A stretch of 16,056 bases of DNA from SLAN01 sp046545955 (GCA_046545955.1 JBKGYS010000049.1:1-16056), one strand, 5' to 3'. Shown: positions 7,099 through 14,625, counted from the stretch's first letter. Notes: a model not told the origin generated them from the letters alone. Numbers and translations are program-made.

Positions 7099-7923
7099 CT
7101 ACTCATCACGACGGTCGCGCCGAGAGCGGTTTTCTATTCCACGACCGCCGGCCGACTCCCGGCCTGCCGAACCGGGGCGACGGTCGAGGTCGGAATCGGC
7201 GCCCGCCGAATCGAGTCGCGCGAGGACATGCTCCACCGACTGCTCGAATGCCGTTCGAGCGCGCGAGGCATGCGGATTGAGCAGCAGAAGATCCTCGAAC
7301 AGTTCGTAGGGGTCATTGCAGGTCTGCTCGACAAGCTGCTGCAACCTCCGGTAGCCGGTTGTTGCTATCGCGCTGTCGGGCAAATCCAGCTCCCCGAGGA
7401 TGCGCCCGACGAGATGCGTAATTCCCTGGGTTCGAGCAGCTTCTCTGTCGTGTTCGTCGGCACTCATGGTATGCACTTCGAACCCGAGCTCGGAAAAGTA
7501 TCCGGCCCAGATTGTTTCGAGCGACTCTGAATCGCGTCCCGGCGTGATTACTACCGGCAACGGGTGACCGGAGGCTCCAACCGAATCGGGACCGAACATC
7601 GGGTGTGTGCCGAGAATAGGGGTGTACGCAGGCAGCTCCCGTCGCATTATATTCAAGGGGTGCAGTTTTACCGAGCAGGTATCCGCAACCGCGGTGCCGG
7701 GTTGGAGAACCTCGGCGAGACGTCGGCAAACGGAGCCGACCGCCCTGATGCTTACACAGAGAAATATTATATCGCACTCAGCGAGTCTCGCCTCATCCAC
7801 AAGTTCGACGCCGTCGGGAACAGGACGCGCGGATCTATTAAACGCGGAAACCGGGAACGTACCACTGAGTAGTTGCGCCCAAAGATTCCCGAATCGACCG
7901 AGGCCGTATACGCCGACGTGCAT
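7099..7923 (-). CDS. tyrA: Prephenate/arogenate dehydrogenase (TyrA family)
   Basis: This enzyme oxidatively decarboxylates prephenate or arogenate in tyrosine synthesis. The start at 7923 (MHVGVYGLGRFG) puts the Rossmann glycine motif at the N-terminus as in the family. A longer frame to ATG 7956 would begin inside the predicted promoter. DTCSVK (residues 81-86) and THPMFGPD (residues 106-113, with H107) are the conserved substrate-site motifs, and EAARTQGITHLVGR begins the helical dimerisation domain. The end of the second strand reads AFNRSARP rather than carrying the acidic residue typical of NAD enzymes, which suggests NADP use (inference). The last 35 residues or so are charged and probably disordered. 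There is no fused chorismate mutase. It is divergent from pta. Confidence 0.9.
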   Translation of the reverse strand: MHVGVYGLGRFGNLWAQLLSGTFPVSAFNRSARPVPDGVELVDEARLAECDIIFLCVSIRAVGSVCRRLAEVLQPGTAVADTCSVKLHPLNIMRRELPAYTPILGTHPMFGPDSVGASGHPLPVVITPGRDSESLETIWAGYFSELGFEVHTMSADEHDREAARTQGITHLVGRILGELDLPDSAIATTGYRRLQQLVEQTCNDPYELFEDLLLLNPHASRARTAFEQSVEHVLARLDSAGADSDLDRRPGSAGRESAGGRGIENRSRRDRRDE

Positions 7924-7932
7924 AGCCTCGAG

Positions 7933-7961
7933 AGGATACCGCTCCCGTCGAGGCATCGCAA
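7933..7961 (-). promoter_or_regulatory. Putative promoter of tyrA
   Basis: On the minus strand TTGCGA (7961-7956), 17 nt, then TATCCT (7938-7933), ending 9 nt before ATG 7923. Each hexamer matches 4 of 6 consensus bases. GAGG lies only 2 nt from the ATG, too close to act as a normal ribosome-binding site. Confidence 0.4.
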
Positions 7962-8020
7962 GGGGCCGCGCTTTTCTCCCGGCCGACCCAGGGAGCTCAG
8001 GTGCGGCGGCTCGATTGTTT

Positions 8021-8049
8021 TTGAATCGCGGGGATACCTCTGCTACACT
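8021..8049 (+). promoter_or_regulatory. Promoter of the pta-dapB-dapA operon
   Basis: TTGAAT (8021-8026), 17 nt, then TACACT (8044-8049); each hexamer matches 4 of 6. The predicted transcript starts near 8057, leaving a leader of about 39 nt that carries the GGAG ribosome-binding site before ATG 8096. Confidence 0.5.
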
Positions 8050-8095
8050 ACCAGTCTGACAGTTCGATTCGATGTTGCACTATGGAGATGAAATA

Positions 8096-9091
8096 ATGAG
8101 TTTTGTAGACAGGATTCACAATCGAGCCCGGATACGAAAGGGAAATCTCGTCCTACCGGAAGGAACCGAAGAGCGCACCGTCGCGGCAGCCCGCAGATTG
8201 ATCGACGAACAGCTCGCGGGAACCGTTACGCTGCTCGGCGATCCGGGCGCCGTTGAAACGGCAGCAGCGAATGCCGGAGTCGATTTATCGGGTATACGCG
8301 TAGAGGAACCGGGAAAGGGCGAATCTCTCGATGAGTACGCGCAGGAGTTCTTCGAACTTCGCAAGCACAAGGGACTCACCGAGGAGCAGGCTCGAGAGCA
8401 GATCGTCGCACCGCTTGCCTGGGGGGCGATGATGACCCGACGCGGCGATGCCGACGCCATGGTGGCGGGCGCTGAAAGCTCCACCGCGGATGTACTTCGT
8501 CACGGATTTACGATTATCAGGACACGGCCGGGGGTGAAGTCGGCGAGTTCGTGTTTCGTTATGCAGCTGTCGGACACGACAAGAGGCGCCGACGGCGGGC
8601 TTATATTTGCCGACTGCGCGACTATTCCCGATCCCGATGCCGAGCAACTCGCTGAAATCGCTATCGCGGCGGCCGACAGCTGTCGTAGCTTTCTCGAGAC
8701 CGAACCGGTTGTCGCACTGCTGAGCTTCTCTACAAAGGGATCGGCGGAGCACGAGAGCATCGATAAGGTGCGGGAGGCGCTGTCAATCGTCCGTGAGCGG
8801 GCGCCAAACCTCAAGGTAGACGGAGAGCTTCAGGCCGATGCTGCCCTCGTCGAAACCGTCGGAACCCGTAAGGCTCCGGATTCGAGCGTAGCCGGTCGCG
8901 CGAACGTGCTTATCTTCCCGGATTTGAACGCCGGAAACATTGGTTACAAACTCGTTGAGAGGCTCGCGGGCGCGGATGCGTACGGACCGTTTCTGCAGGG
9001 ATTCGCCTATCCTATAAGCGATCTCAGCCGCGGCTGCTCGATCGAGGATATTGTGAATACCGCTGCCGCCACACTGTGCCAAAGCGAGTAG
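8096..9091 (+). CDS. pta: Phosphate acetyltransferase
   Basis: Pta interconverts acetyl-CoA plus phosphate with acetyl phosphate plus CoA; with acetate kinase this yields ATP during fermentation. The protein (331 aa) is the short form, equal to the C-terminal catalytic domain of long Pta enzymes. Family text is clear: LVLPEGTEERTVAAARRL near the N-terminus, MVAGAESSTADVLRHGFTII, VVALLSFSTKGSA, LKVDGELQADAALV, and the C-terminal IFPDLNAGNIGYKLVERLAGADAYGPFLQGF...DLSRGCS. ATG 8096 is chosen over 8072 because GGAG lies 8-9 nt upstream and the family begins near this point. It is the first gene of a tight operon, 11 nt before dapB. A phosphobutyryltransferase is less likely given these motifs. 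No ackA is in the window. Confidence 0.93.
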   Translation: MSFVDRIHNRARIRKGNLVLPEGTEERTVAAARRLIDEQLAGTVTLLGDPGAVETAAANAGVDLSGIRVEEPGKGESLDEYAQEFFELRKHKGLTEEQAREQIVAPLAWGAMMTRRGDADAMVAGAESSTADVLRHGFTIIRTRPGVKSASSCFVMQLSDTTRGADGGLIFADCATIPDPDAEQLAEIAIAAADSCRSFLETEPVVALLSFSTKGSAEHESIDKVREALSIVRERAPNLKVDGELQADAALVETVGTRKAPDSSVAGRANVLIFPDLNAGNIGYKLVERLAGADAYGPFLQGFAYPISDLSRGCSIEDIVNTAAATLCQSE

Positions 9092-9102
9092 CAGGCGTGC
9101 CT

Positions 9103-9882
9103 ATGAATATTGCAGTTGTCGGCTATGGCCGCATGGGACACGAAATAGAGCAGGTTCTTCAATCCCGGGGTCACGCGTGTCCGGCCCGCATTGACCCGGT
9201 AGCGTCGGGCGCGGACGCTGTCTCGCTCGATGAGGCCTTCGCCGCCACACCGAAGCCGGATGCGGTTATAGAGTTCGCCGCTCCGGCAGGGGTCGTCGAC
9301 AACGCGCGCTGGTACGCGGATCACGGCGTCGCGGCGGTAGTCGGAACCACCGGGTGGGAGGAGCGGCGTGAGGAAGTACGGCGCATCGTCGAGCGCGCAG
9401 ACGGGGCGTACCTGTGGGGAGCGAATTTTTCTGTCGGCGCCAACCTTTTTTTCGCACTCGTGGAGGCAGCCGGCACGCTCATCGATCATTTCGACGACTA
9501 CGACCCGATGCTCTTCGAACAGCACCACCGTGGCAAAAAGGACAGCCCGAGTGGGACCGCGCTCGAAGCGGCCCGCAGGCTTATTGCTGTCTCGAGTCGC
9601 AAGAAGGAAATCGTTACCGAGGCGCTGCAGCGACCGATCAATCCGGAAGAGCTGCATGTTGCATCGCTACGCGGCGGATCGGTGCCCGGAACGCACCAGT
9701 TGTCGTTTGATTCTCCGTTCGACACGATCACGGTTTCTCACTCTGCTCGGACACGGGCTGGTTTCGCACTCGGTTCGGTCCTCGCCGCCGAGTGGCTTTC
9801 CGGCCGCAGTGGTTTCTATTCGGTGGACGATTTTTTCGCCGATCAGCTTGACCAAAGCATTGGTTCCACCTTAGGAGGGTAA
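9103..9882 (+). CDS. dapB: 4-hydroxy-tetrahydrodipicolinate reductase
   Basis: DapB reduces the DapA product with NAD(P)H in the diaminopimelate/lysine route, in the cytosol. At 259 aa it has the usual size. The N-terminal MNIAVVGYGRMGHEIEQ is the dinucleotide-binding motif; VVGTTGW and NFSVGANLFF follow. EQHHRGKKDSPSGTA is the catalytic and substrate-binding signature, with the histidine pair and the lysine. GGSVPGTHQLSF and the C-terminal SRTRAG-like segment (HSARTRAGFALG) are also in place. ATG 9103 is chosen because the glycine motif then begins at once and CAGG lies upstream; the longer frame from 9076 overlaps pta. The gene ends 3 nt before dapA and its last codons contain the dapA ribosome-binding site. 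Confidence 0.95.
   Translation: MNIAVVGYGRMGHEIEQVLQSRGHACPARIDPVASGADAVSLDEAFAATPKPDAVIEFAAPAGVVDNARWYADHGVAAVVGTTGWEERREEVRRIVERADGAYLWGANFSVGANLFFALVEAAGTLIDHFDDYDPMLFEQHHRGKKDSPSGTALEAARRLIAVSSRKKEIVTEALQRPINPEELHVASLRGGSVPGTHQLSFDSPFDTITVSHSARTRAGFALGSVLAAEWLSGRSGFYSVDDFFADQLDQSIGSTLGG
9873..9878 (+). promoter_or_regulatory. Strong Shine-Dalgarno for dapA inside the dapB end
   Basis: AGGAGG lies within the last codons of dapB, 7 nt before ATG 9886. It fixes the dapA start and suggests translational coupling of the two genes. Confidence 0.85.
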
Positions 9883-9885
9883 GGC

Positions 9886-10761
9886 ATGTTTGAAGGAGTC
9901 TATACGGCGCTTATCACGCCGTTCGCAGGAAATGGGGCGGTCGACGAAGACCGGCTTCGAGCGCTCGTCGACGCGCAAATCTCCGGTGGTGTGGAAGGGC
10001 TCGTACCGGTTGGAACGACCGGCGAAAGCCCGACTGTAACGCACGACGAGAATATCCGGATAATCGAAATTGTGTGCGAGCAGGCCGCCGGTCGAGTTCC
10101 AGTGATCGCGGGCACCGGTTCCAACAGCACCTCCGAGTCGATCGATATGACCCGTAAGGCCCGCGAGGTCGGAGCCACCGCCACACTCCAGGTTTCTCCG
10201 TACTACAATAAACCGAGCCAGGAAGGCTTGCGGCGGCACTTTACCGCGGTCGCGGACGAGGGCGGACTTCCGGTTGTCATCTACAACATTCCCGGACGCA
10301 CGGGCAAGAACATCGAAAACGATACTATGCTTCAGCTCGCCGCTCACCCGAACATTGTCGCGGTCAAGGAGGCCAGCGGCAGTATGGCCCAGGTAATGGA
10401 ACTCATACACGCCAAGCCCGACGACTTCGGCGTGCTCGCCGGTGACGACAATCTGAGCTTTCCGATTACCATGCTCGGCGGCAGCGGAGTTATCTCGGTA
10501 GCGAGTAACATTATTCCGGGCCGCATGTCGTCGATGATCGCCGCCGCGCTCGCCGGCGAAGTGAAGGATGCCCGCAGGCAGTTCTACGAGCTGCTGCCAT
10601 TGTTCAGGTCGATGTTTCTTGACACGAATCCGATTCCCGTGAAGTACGCGATGACATCGCTTGGCTACTGCGAGGAAATCTATCGGCTTCCGATGTGCGA
10701 ACTGAGCGATGAAAACAAGCGAACGCTCGACGGCGTTCTCGATATGCTCGGGCTTATCTGA
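9886..10761 (+). CDS. dapA: 4-hydroxy-tetrahydrodipicolinate synthase
   Basis: DapA condenses pyruvate with aspartate semialdehyde, the first committed step to diaminopimelate (peptidoglycan) and lysine. The 291-aa protein aligns residue for residue with the E. coli numbering I know. T44 and T45 lie in PVGTTGE, Y133 in IYNIPGRTG, R138 in the same motif, and the Schiff-base lysine K161 lies in VAVKEASGS. SPYYNKPSQEG (residues 104-114) is also typical. A TIM-barrel cytosolic enzyme, usually tetrameric. It lies 3 nt after dapB with a strong ribosome-binding site. It is the last gene of the operon, followed by GC-rich hairpins and the convergent rsmA gene. Confidence 0.96.
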   Translation: MFEGVYTALITPFAGNGAVDEDRLRALVDAQISGGVEGLVPVGTTGESPTVTHDENIRIIEIVCEQAAGRVPVIAGTGSNSTSESIDMTRKAREVGATATLQVSPYYNKPSQEGLRRHFTAVADEGGLPVVIYNIPGRTGKNIENDTMLQLAAHPNIVAVKEASGSMAQVMELIHAKPDDFGVLAGDDNLSFPITMLGGSGVISVASNIIPGRMSSMIAAALAGEVKDARRQFYELLPLFRSMFLDTNPIPVKYAMTSLGYCEEIYRLPMCELSDENKRTLDGVLDMLGLI

Positions 10762-10782
10762 AAATCGCTCGCGGCCGAGCGC

Positions 10783-10818
10783 GTACCCAAGCCGGGTACC
10801 CGGGGCCGCCCGCCCGGG
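10783..10818. terminator. GC-rich hairpins between convergent dapA and rsmA
   Basis: GTACCC (10783-10788) pairs with GGGTAC (10794-10799) across a 5-nt loop. An overlapping alternative, CCCGGG (10799-10804) with CCCGGG (10813-10818), has an 8-nt loop. No T tract follows on either strand, so termination here, possibly in both directions, is only suggested by the convergent position. Confidence 0.35.
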
Positions 10819-10836
10819 GTGGCCTGAAGCAGCGGC

Positions 10837-11724
10837 TCAGAGGCGATCGGCGAACGCGTCGGCTATGCTGCATATCTCGGAAATAACCAGGGACGACGGC
10901 CTTCGCGACGGGTCCACGCCCGCTTGTCTGAGCCTGCCGTCGGTCTCGCCGCGGCCGTCGGTGCACAGGCTTCGCAGATTATTCGAAAGCGTCTTTCGCG
11001 GCTGTGCGAACGCGTGGTTTGCGAGCGCGAGAACCCGGACACGGTCCGGGCGCGGAGTCGAGTTCCGTCGGTCGAGTAAGACGGCCGCGGAGGTAACGTT
11101 CGGTCGCGGGTAAAAGCAGCCGCCGGGGATTGTTTTTACAAGCCGCGCGGTGTGTTCGAGCCGGCAAAGGATCGAAAACGCCGCGAAGTTTCTGCTGCCG
11201 GGTTCGGCAATCATTCGATCGGCCACTTCCCTTTGGACCGTGCACACAAGCCGCTCCACCGGGTCATAGCGGTTGAGCACCGACCAAAGAATGGCGCCGG
11301 CAGCGTTATAGGGAAGATTACCGAGGATCGCACGCGGTTTCTCGCCGTCCTCGAGCAGTTGCGGCATTTTCTTTGCCGCGTCTCCCTCCACGATCCTCAG
11401 GCTGCCCTTCCCTTCTGCGCTGTCGTCGAGTTCGGGTGCGAAACGGCGTCTGAGATGCCGAACCATACCGTGGTCGACCTCGAATGCGGTCACTGTTGCC
11501 CCGGCGTCGAGAAGCCCCCGCGTCATCGCCCCGAGGCCCGGTCCGACCTCCCAGAGGTTCATTCCAGGCGTCACTTTGAGTAGCGAGATCAAAAGCTCCC
11601 GCGCGGGGCGGTCAATGAGGAAATTTTGCCCCCAACGCTTACGCGCGGCAATCTGGTTTTCAGCCAGGTAGTCGCGGATACCGGCTGGGGAATCATCCAT
11701 CGAATCGAAGAAGTCTTTGCTCAT
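10837..11724 (-). CDS. rsmA: 16S rRNA dimethyladenosine transferase (KsgA/RsmA)
   Basis: RsmA dimethylates two adjacent adenines near the 3' end of 16S rRNA during small-subunit maturation. At 295 aa it is normal length. GQNFLID (residues 32-38) is the family's N-terminal signature, EVGPGLGAMTRGLL (from residue 59) is the S-adenosylmethionine motif, FEVD (81-84) is the acidic motif II, and GNLPYN (135-140) is the catalytic NLPY motif. PRKTLSNNL near residue 250 matches the C-terminal domain. The start at 11724 overlaps the end of comEC by 32 nt. An internal ATG at 11700, where the overlap is only 8 nt, would also leave an intact domain and is a real alternative. There is no clear ribosome-binding site at either, so translational coupling to comEC is likely. 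Confidence 0.93.
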   Translation of the reverse strand: MSKDFFDSMDDSPAGIRDYLAENQIAARKRWGQNFLIDRPARELLISLLKVTPGMNLWEVGPGLGAMTRGLLDAGATVTAFEVDHGMVRHLRRRFAPELDDSAEGKGSLRIVEGDAAKKMPQLLEDGEKPRAILGNLPYNAAGAILWSVLNRYDPVERLVCTVQREVADRMIAEPGSRNFAAFSILCRLEHTARLVKTIPGGCFYPRPNVTSAAVLLDRRNSTPRPDRVRVLALANHAFAQPRKTLSNNLRSLCTDGRGETDGRLRQAGVDPSRRPSSLVISEICSIADAFADRL

Positions 11725-13210
11725 GCGCGTATCGCCGCCAACGGCGCAGCTTCAAACGGTAGCGCACCCAGGCGATAACGAGCAAGACCGGGATGACAAG
11801 CATGAATACCGCCGTCGCACCGACCGAGGCGATGGAGGGCGCGCGTGCTCCGGCGCGGGCAGTGCTCTCGAGCAACGACACCGCGGGCCCGAGCGCGGCC
11901 AGCCATGGTCCCGAAAACGGCCCGGCTGCGAGCGCTCCCCCTCCAAGCGCAATAATCATGACCGCGAGCGGGGTGAGCAGAATCGAGGATATGATGCCGG
12001 CGGGATAGATTACACCAAAGACTGAGTAAACCAGCGGGGCAGTCATTGTTTGCGCCGCCAGCCCGGCGGATAGACCGCCGCGGAGAATACGGGGTATTCG
12101 CGACGGCAAGAGTGAGTGAATTCCTCCCGATAGAACGACCAGACCCAACAGTGATAGAAAGCTCAGACCGAACGCGAGCGAAGTTAAATCCTTTGGAATA
12201 AGGACCGAATGCACGAGAAAGCTTAAGGCAAGGACAACCCGGAGGTTTACCGTTCCATCGCGGGCGCGTATCACCGTCGCGATGCAAAGCATGACGACCG
12301 CTCTGACAAGCGACGGACGAAGCCCGGCGAACCCGAGGTATCCAAGCGCAAACGCGCATACCGTGACCCGGGCAGCCGGGGGTGACATTAACCTTTTCGA
12401 AACAAAGTAGATACTCCCGGCAAGTATACCGAGGTGCATCCCCGACAGCGCAAGAATATGGGCGGCACCCGCCTCGCGCATGAGCCGCTCGGTCATATAC
12501 GGAAGATCGGTTCGGTCGCCGGCAAAGAGCGCGGCAAACACGCCGCGGAGCTCAGCGGGCCAGTGGGAAACACGGTCGCGAAAAACGCGCGTCATCGAAG
12601 CGCGAAGTGCGCGTACATAGTCGGCGGGGGTGGAGGGTTTCTCGTATTCGAGCGCGGCGATTGCCTTCGAGTCGCTTGTCGCGCGTACAAAAACAATATC
12701 ACCTGCGACCTCCACAGTGCCGACAATACGAAGCGGCGTCCCGGCGATCACCGCAGGAAGCCTGCGATCGCGAACAAAGGCGCGCGCATTCGCCGAGACG
12801 CACGCGTTTTCGTCGCAAATCCGGTATACGCGCGCCCACAGCTGGAACTCTCCGGTCGGCGCGCGGCGCGCGTCGTCGGCTGCGCGTAACGACAGAGTTA
12901 CTGCGTTTTGACTGTCGGTATGCTCGAGCGACTCAAGGCCCAAGTGGGGCGGCATCTCGTATCGGCGAACGCGCGAGGAGGCGATAGCACCCGAGAGAAT
13001 GCCGCACACAAGAATCCCCGCGGTTATCGCTGCGACGCGCCGACGTCTTCGAACGAGAATCGCGAGCGAGGCTATTCCGGTGATCGCCGCCAATGTAGCA
13101 GCGAAATCGAATCCCGCGGGAAGGTGCCGCAGGCCGTAAAATACGGCCGCGGAAATACAGGCGGTCCATTCGGCAGGCGAAAGTCGGGCTCGTACGCGGA
13201 TCGTGTCCAT
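11693..13210 (-). CDS. comEC: ComEC/Rec2-type DNA-uptake channel protein, short form
   Basis: ComEC forms the inner-membrane channel that passes single-stranded DNA during natural transformation. Here the N-terminal hydrophobic part (residues 1-80) and a soluble OB-like segment (about 105-180, with VTLSL, LWARVYRI, LRIVGTVEV) precede the multi-pass competence domain (about 222-490). That domain opens with the signature AGAAHILALSGMHLGILAG at residues 247-265. The 505-aa protein stops after the last membrane segment, so the C-terminal metallo-beta-lactamase-like domain of many longer ComEC proteins is absent. ATG 13210 has no Shine-Dalgarno sequence; a -10-like element ends 11 nt upstream. It overlaps rsmA. 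No other competence genes are visible, so actual transformability is unknown. Confidence 0.9.
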   Translation of the reverse strand: MDTIRVRARLSPAEWTACISAAVFYGLRHLPAGFDFAATLAAITGIASLAILVRRRRRVAAITAGILVCGILSGAIASSRVRRYEMPPHLGLESLEHTDSQNAVTLSLRAADDARRAPTGEFQLWARVYRICDENACVSANARAFVRDRRLPAVIAGTPLRIVGTVEVAGDIVFVRATSDSKAIAALEYEKPSTPADYVRALRASMTRVFRDRVSHWPAELRGVFAALFAGDRTDLPYMTERLMREAGAAHILALSGMHLGILAGSIYFVSKRLMSPPAARVTVCAFALGYLGFAGLRPSLVRAVVMLCIATVIRARDGTVNLRVVLALSFLVHSVLIPKDLTSLAFGLSFLSLLGLVVLSGGIHSLLPSRIPRILRGGLSAGLAAQTMTAPLVYSVFGVIYPAGIISSILLTPLAVMIIALGGGALAAGPFSGPWLAALGPAVSLLESTARAGARAPSIASVGATAVFMLVIPVLLVIAWVRYRLKLRRWRRYAHEQRLLRFDG

Positions 13211-13221
13211 TTCACTAGAGG

Positions 13222-13227
13222 ATTACA
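13222..13227 (-). promoter_or_regulatory. Putative -10 element of comEC-rsmA
   Basis: TGTAAT (13227-13222; 5 of 6 matches) ends 11 nt before ATG 13210. The best -35, TTGCGA, is 20 nt upstream, which is longer than optimal. Weak support alone, but it repeats the short-leader arrangement seen elsewhere in the window. Confidence 0.25.
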
Positions 13228-13273
13228 CGCTCGCGCAGTACGCTGATTCGCAACGGTAGCGAGAATCCCGGTT

Positions 13274-13318
13274 GTATTCCGCTCCGCGGTATTCTGCTCC
13301 AGGGTATTCTGCTCCGGG
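13274..13318. repeat. 15-bp tandem repeat, three units
   Basis: Three head-to-tail units: GTATTCCGCTCCGCG (13274-13288), GTATTCTGCTCCAGG (13289-13303) and GTATTCTGCTCCGGG (13304-13318). The last two differ at one position. It lies in the 131-bp gap between the pilZ-type gene stop (13342) and the comEC start (13210), both on the minus strand. The period is a multiple of three and reads YSAP-R/G on the plus strand, but that frame runs antisense into the PilZ gene and is not a convincing protein. Confidence 0.85.
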
Positions 13319-13341
13319 GTCGCTGCGAGTGAGCGGAGCCC

Positions 13342-14454
13342 TCAAGACACGGCGCCGTCCGTGCTGGGTTCTGCGGATTGCGGTGTTCCTTCCGACGACC
13401 CGCCGCTTTCGCCGGCTTTCGACACTGTTCTGCTCGGCGACGAGTGGGCGAGCGTTTCGTCGCGAAAGATATTGTAGACGTACGTCAGGATGTTATTCCT
13501 GATATTCCGGCTCGGAGCTTTCGCTTCGATATGCAGGACGCTCACGTTTTTCTTCTGCTTAAACGAAACGCCCTTCACGGTGCCGTTCAGTACGACATCC
13601 CGGCCGTTCACTCGTGTCTGAACCTTGACGGGCAAGCCTGGTTTCGCCTTGCCTCCGACCATAATTGCAGCGCCGTCTTCGGAAATATCGACCATTTTAC
13701 CTCGATATCCTCCGGCCTTCTCGATGGTTTCGTTCGCTTGCTCTATACTTGAAAGCGGAAATAAGCGCCCCTCCGCCTTGAGCTCGGCTCTGACTGATCT
13801 GCGTTTTTGCGTGCGTACAATCTGATCAGCGTGCTGAATGTGTAGTATGGGGTACTTGCGCTCAAGGTAGTCGCCGATGACCTTACTCTCGAAGTAATAC
13901 CCGGCATCCTCCTGACGCCAGAAATAGACGCTTATTTTCTGTCCCTGCCACGAGAAGCCCGGTGGAAGCCTGCGACCTTCCGGATAGGTTATGGCGAGAT
14001 ATTTTCGCATGTTTTCGACCACACGAGATGTGAACGCACCGCTCGCCCCGGGGAACGTGATCTTCAGCGGTTGGCCCTTGCTTATGTTTCTCGTGGAACG
14101 AAGTCCGAGTCGATACTTAGGCTGATTGAACTCAACATGCTTTCGAAATTGGTACAGTTTCGAGAGAAAATCGACGGCGTGATCGCTTTCTTCTTCTCCC
14201 CGCGACCGGAACCGCACGATTGTAGAGCGGATGCAGCGGTCGAGCGTCTTCTCCGACCAGAACAGGGACGTCGGGTTCTTCAGGTCGTTCTGCACGGCGA
14301 CGCGGCGCAGGAGGTTAATCTCGCTGAACGAAAAGCCGCTTTCCTTGCCTTTCACAAAGAAAGGCACCCAAGGAAAAGTGAATCCACCGAGCCGTCTGAA
14401 TAAAAGATACGCCGAGAGCGCTGCTATCGCGGAGATTATGAGGAAAAAATTCAT
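13342..14454 (-). CDS. Membrane-anchored PilZ-domain protein, probable c-di-GMP receptor
   Basis: A single N-terminal membrane segment (residues 3-19, FFLIISAIAALSAYLLF) anchors a cytosolic protein of 370 aa. An uncharacterised helical/mixed domain (about 40-200) precedes the PilZ domain. KRRSVRAEL provides the RxxxR c-di-GMP loop (R218 and R222), and MVDISEDGAAIMV provides the DxSxxG motif (D256, S258, G261), so ligand-binding residues are intact. A serine-rich, probably disordered tail follows after about residue 335. In spirochaetes PilZ proteins link c-di-GMP to motility and host or surface behaviour; that role here is inferred. A strong promoter lies upstream, with a leader of about 50 nt; GAGG is about 12 nt before the ATG. 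It is divergent from the glycerate kinase. Confidence 0.88.
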   Translation of the reverse strand: MNFFLIISAIAALSAYLLFRRLGGFTFPWVPFFVKGKESGFSFSEINLLRRVAVQNDLKNPTSLFWSEKTLDRCIRSTIVRFRSRGEEESDHAVDFLSKLYQFRKHVEFNQPKYRLGLRSTRNISKGQPLKITFPGASGAFTSRVVENMRKYLAITYPEGRRLPPGFSWQGQKISVYFWRQEDAGYYFESKVIGDYLERKYPILHIQHADQIVRTQKRRSVRAELKAEGRLFPLSSIEQANETIEKAGGYRGKMVDISEDGAAIMVGGKAKPGLPVKVQTRVNGRDVVLNGTVKGVSFKQKKNVSVLHIEAKAPSRNIRNNILTYVYNIFRDETLAHSSPSRTVSKAGESGGSSEGTPQSAEPSTDGAVS

Positions 14455-14512
14455 ACAGCGTCGCCGGCCTCAATTAACTTTTTTCATTCCCGAACGATAA
14501 CTCGTTGACTTT

Positions 14513-14541
14513 AGTATAGGTAGTCCGACCGCGACTGTAAA
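14513..14541 (-). promoter_or_regulatory. Strong promoter of the PilZ gene
   Basis: On the minus strand TTTACA (14541-14536; 5 of 6), 17 nt, then TATACT (14518-14513; 5 of 6). The predicted start near 14506 gives a leader of about 52 nt, which contains a GAGG before ATG 14454. This is the best sigma70-like promoter in the window. Confidence 0.65.
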
Positions 14542-14625
14542 GCAACGGAGAGCGGCGAATCAGCGACTCCCGGTAATGCCGTCGACCGCGGTTCGGGTTT
14601 ACGATGGATGGCAAGGAGAGTGAGT

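Noticed and set aside
13272..13502. Plus-strand frame encoding YSAP-R/G repeats
   Set aside because: The repeat translates neatly but the frame then runs antisense through the PilZ gene C-terminus into Arg-rich text, and no ribosome-binding site is seen. Better treated as a DNA repeat.
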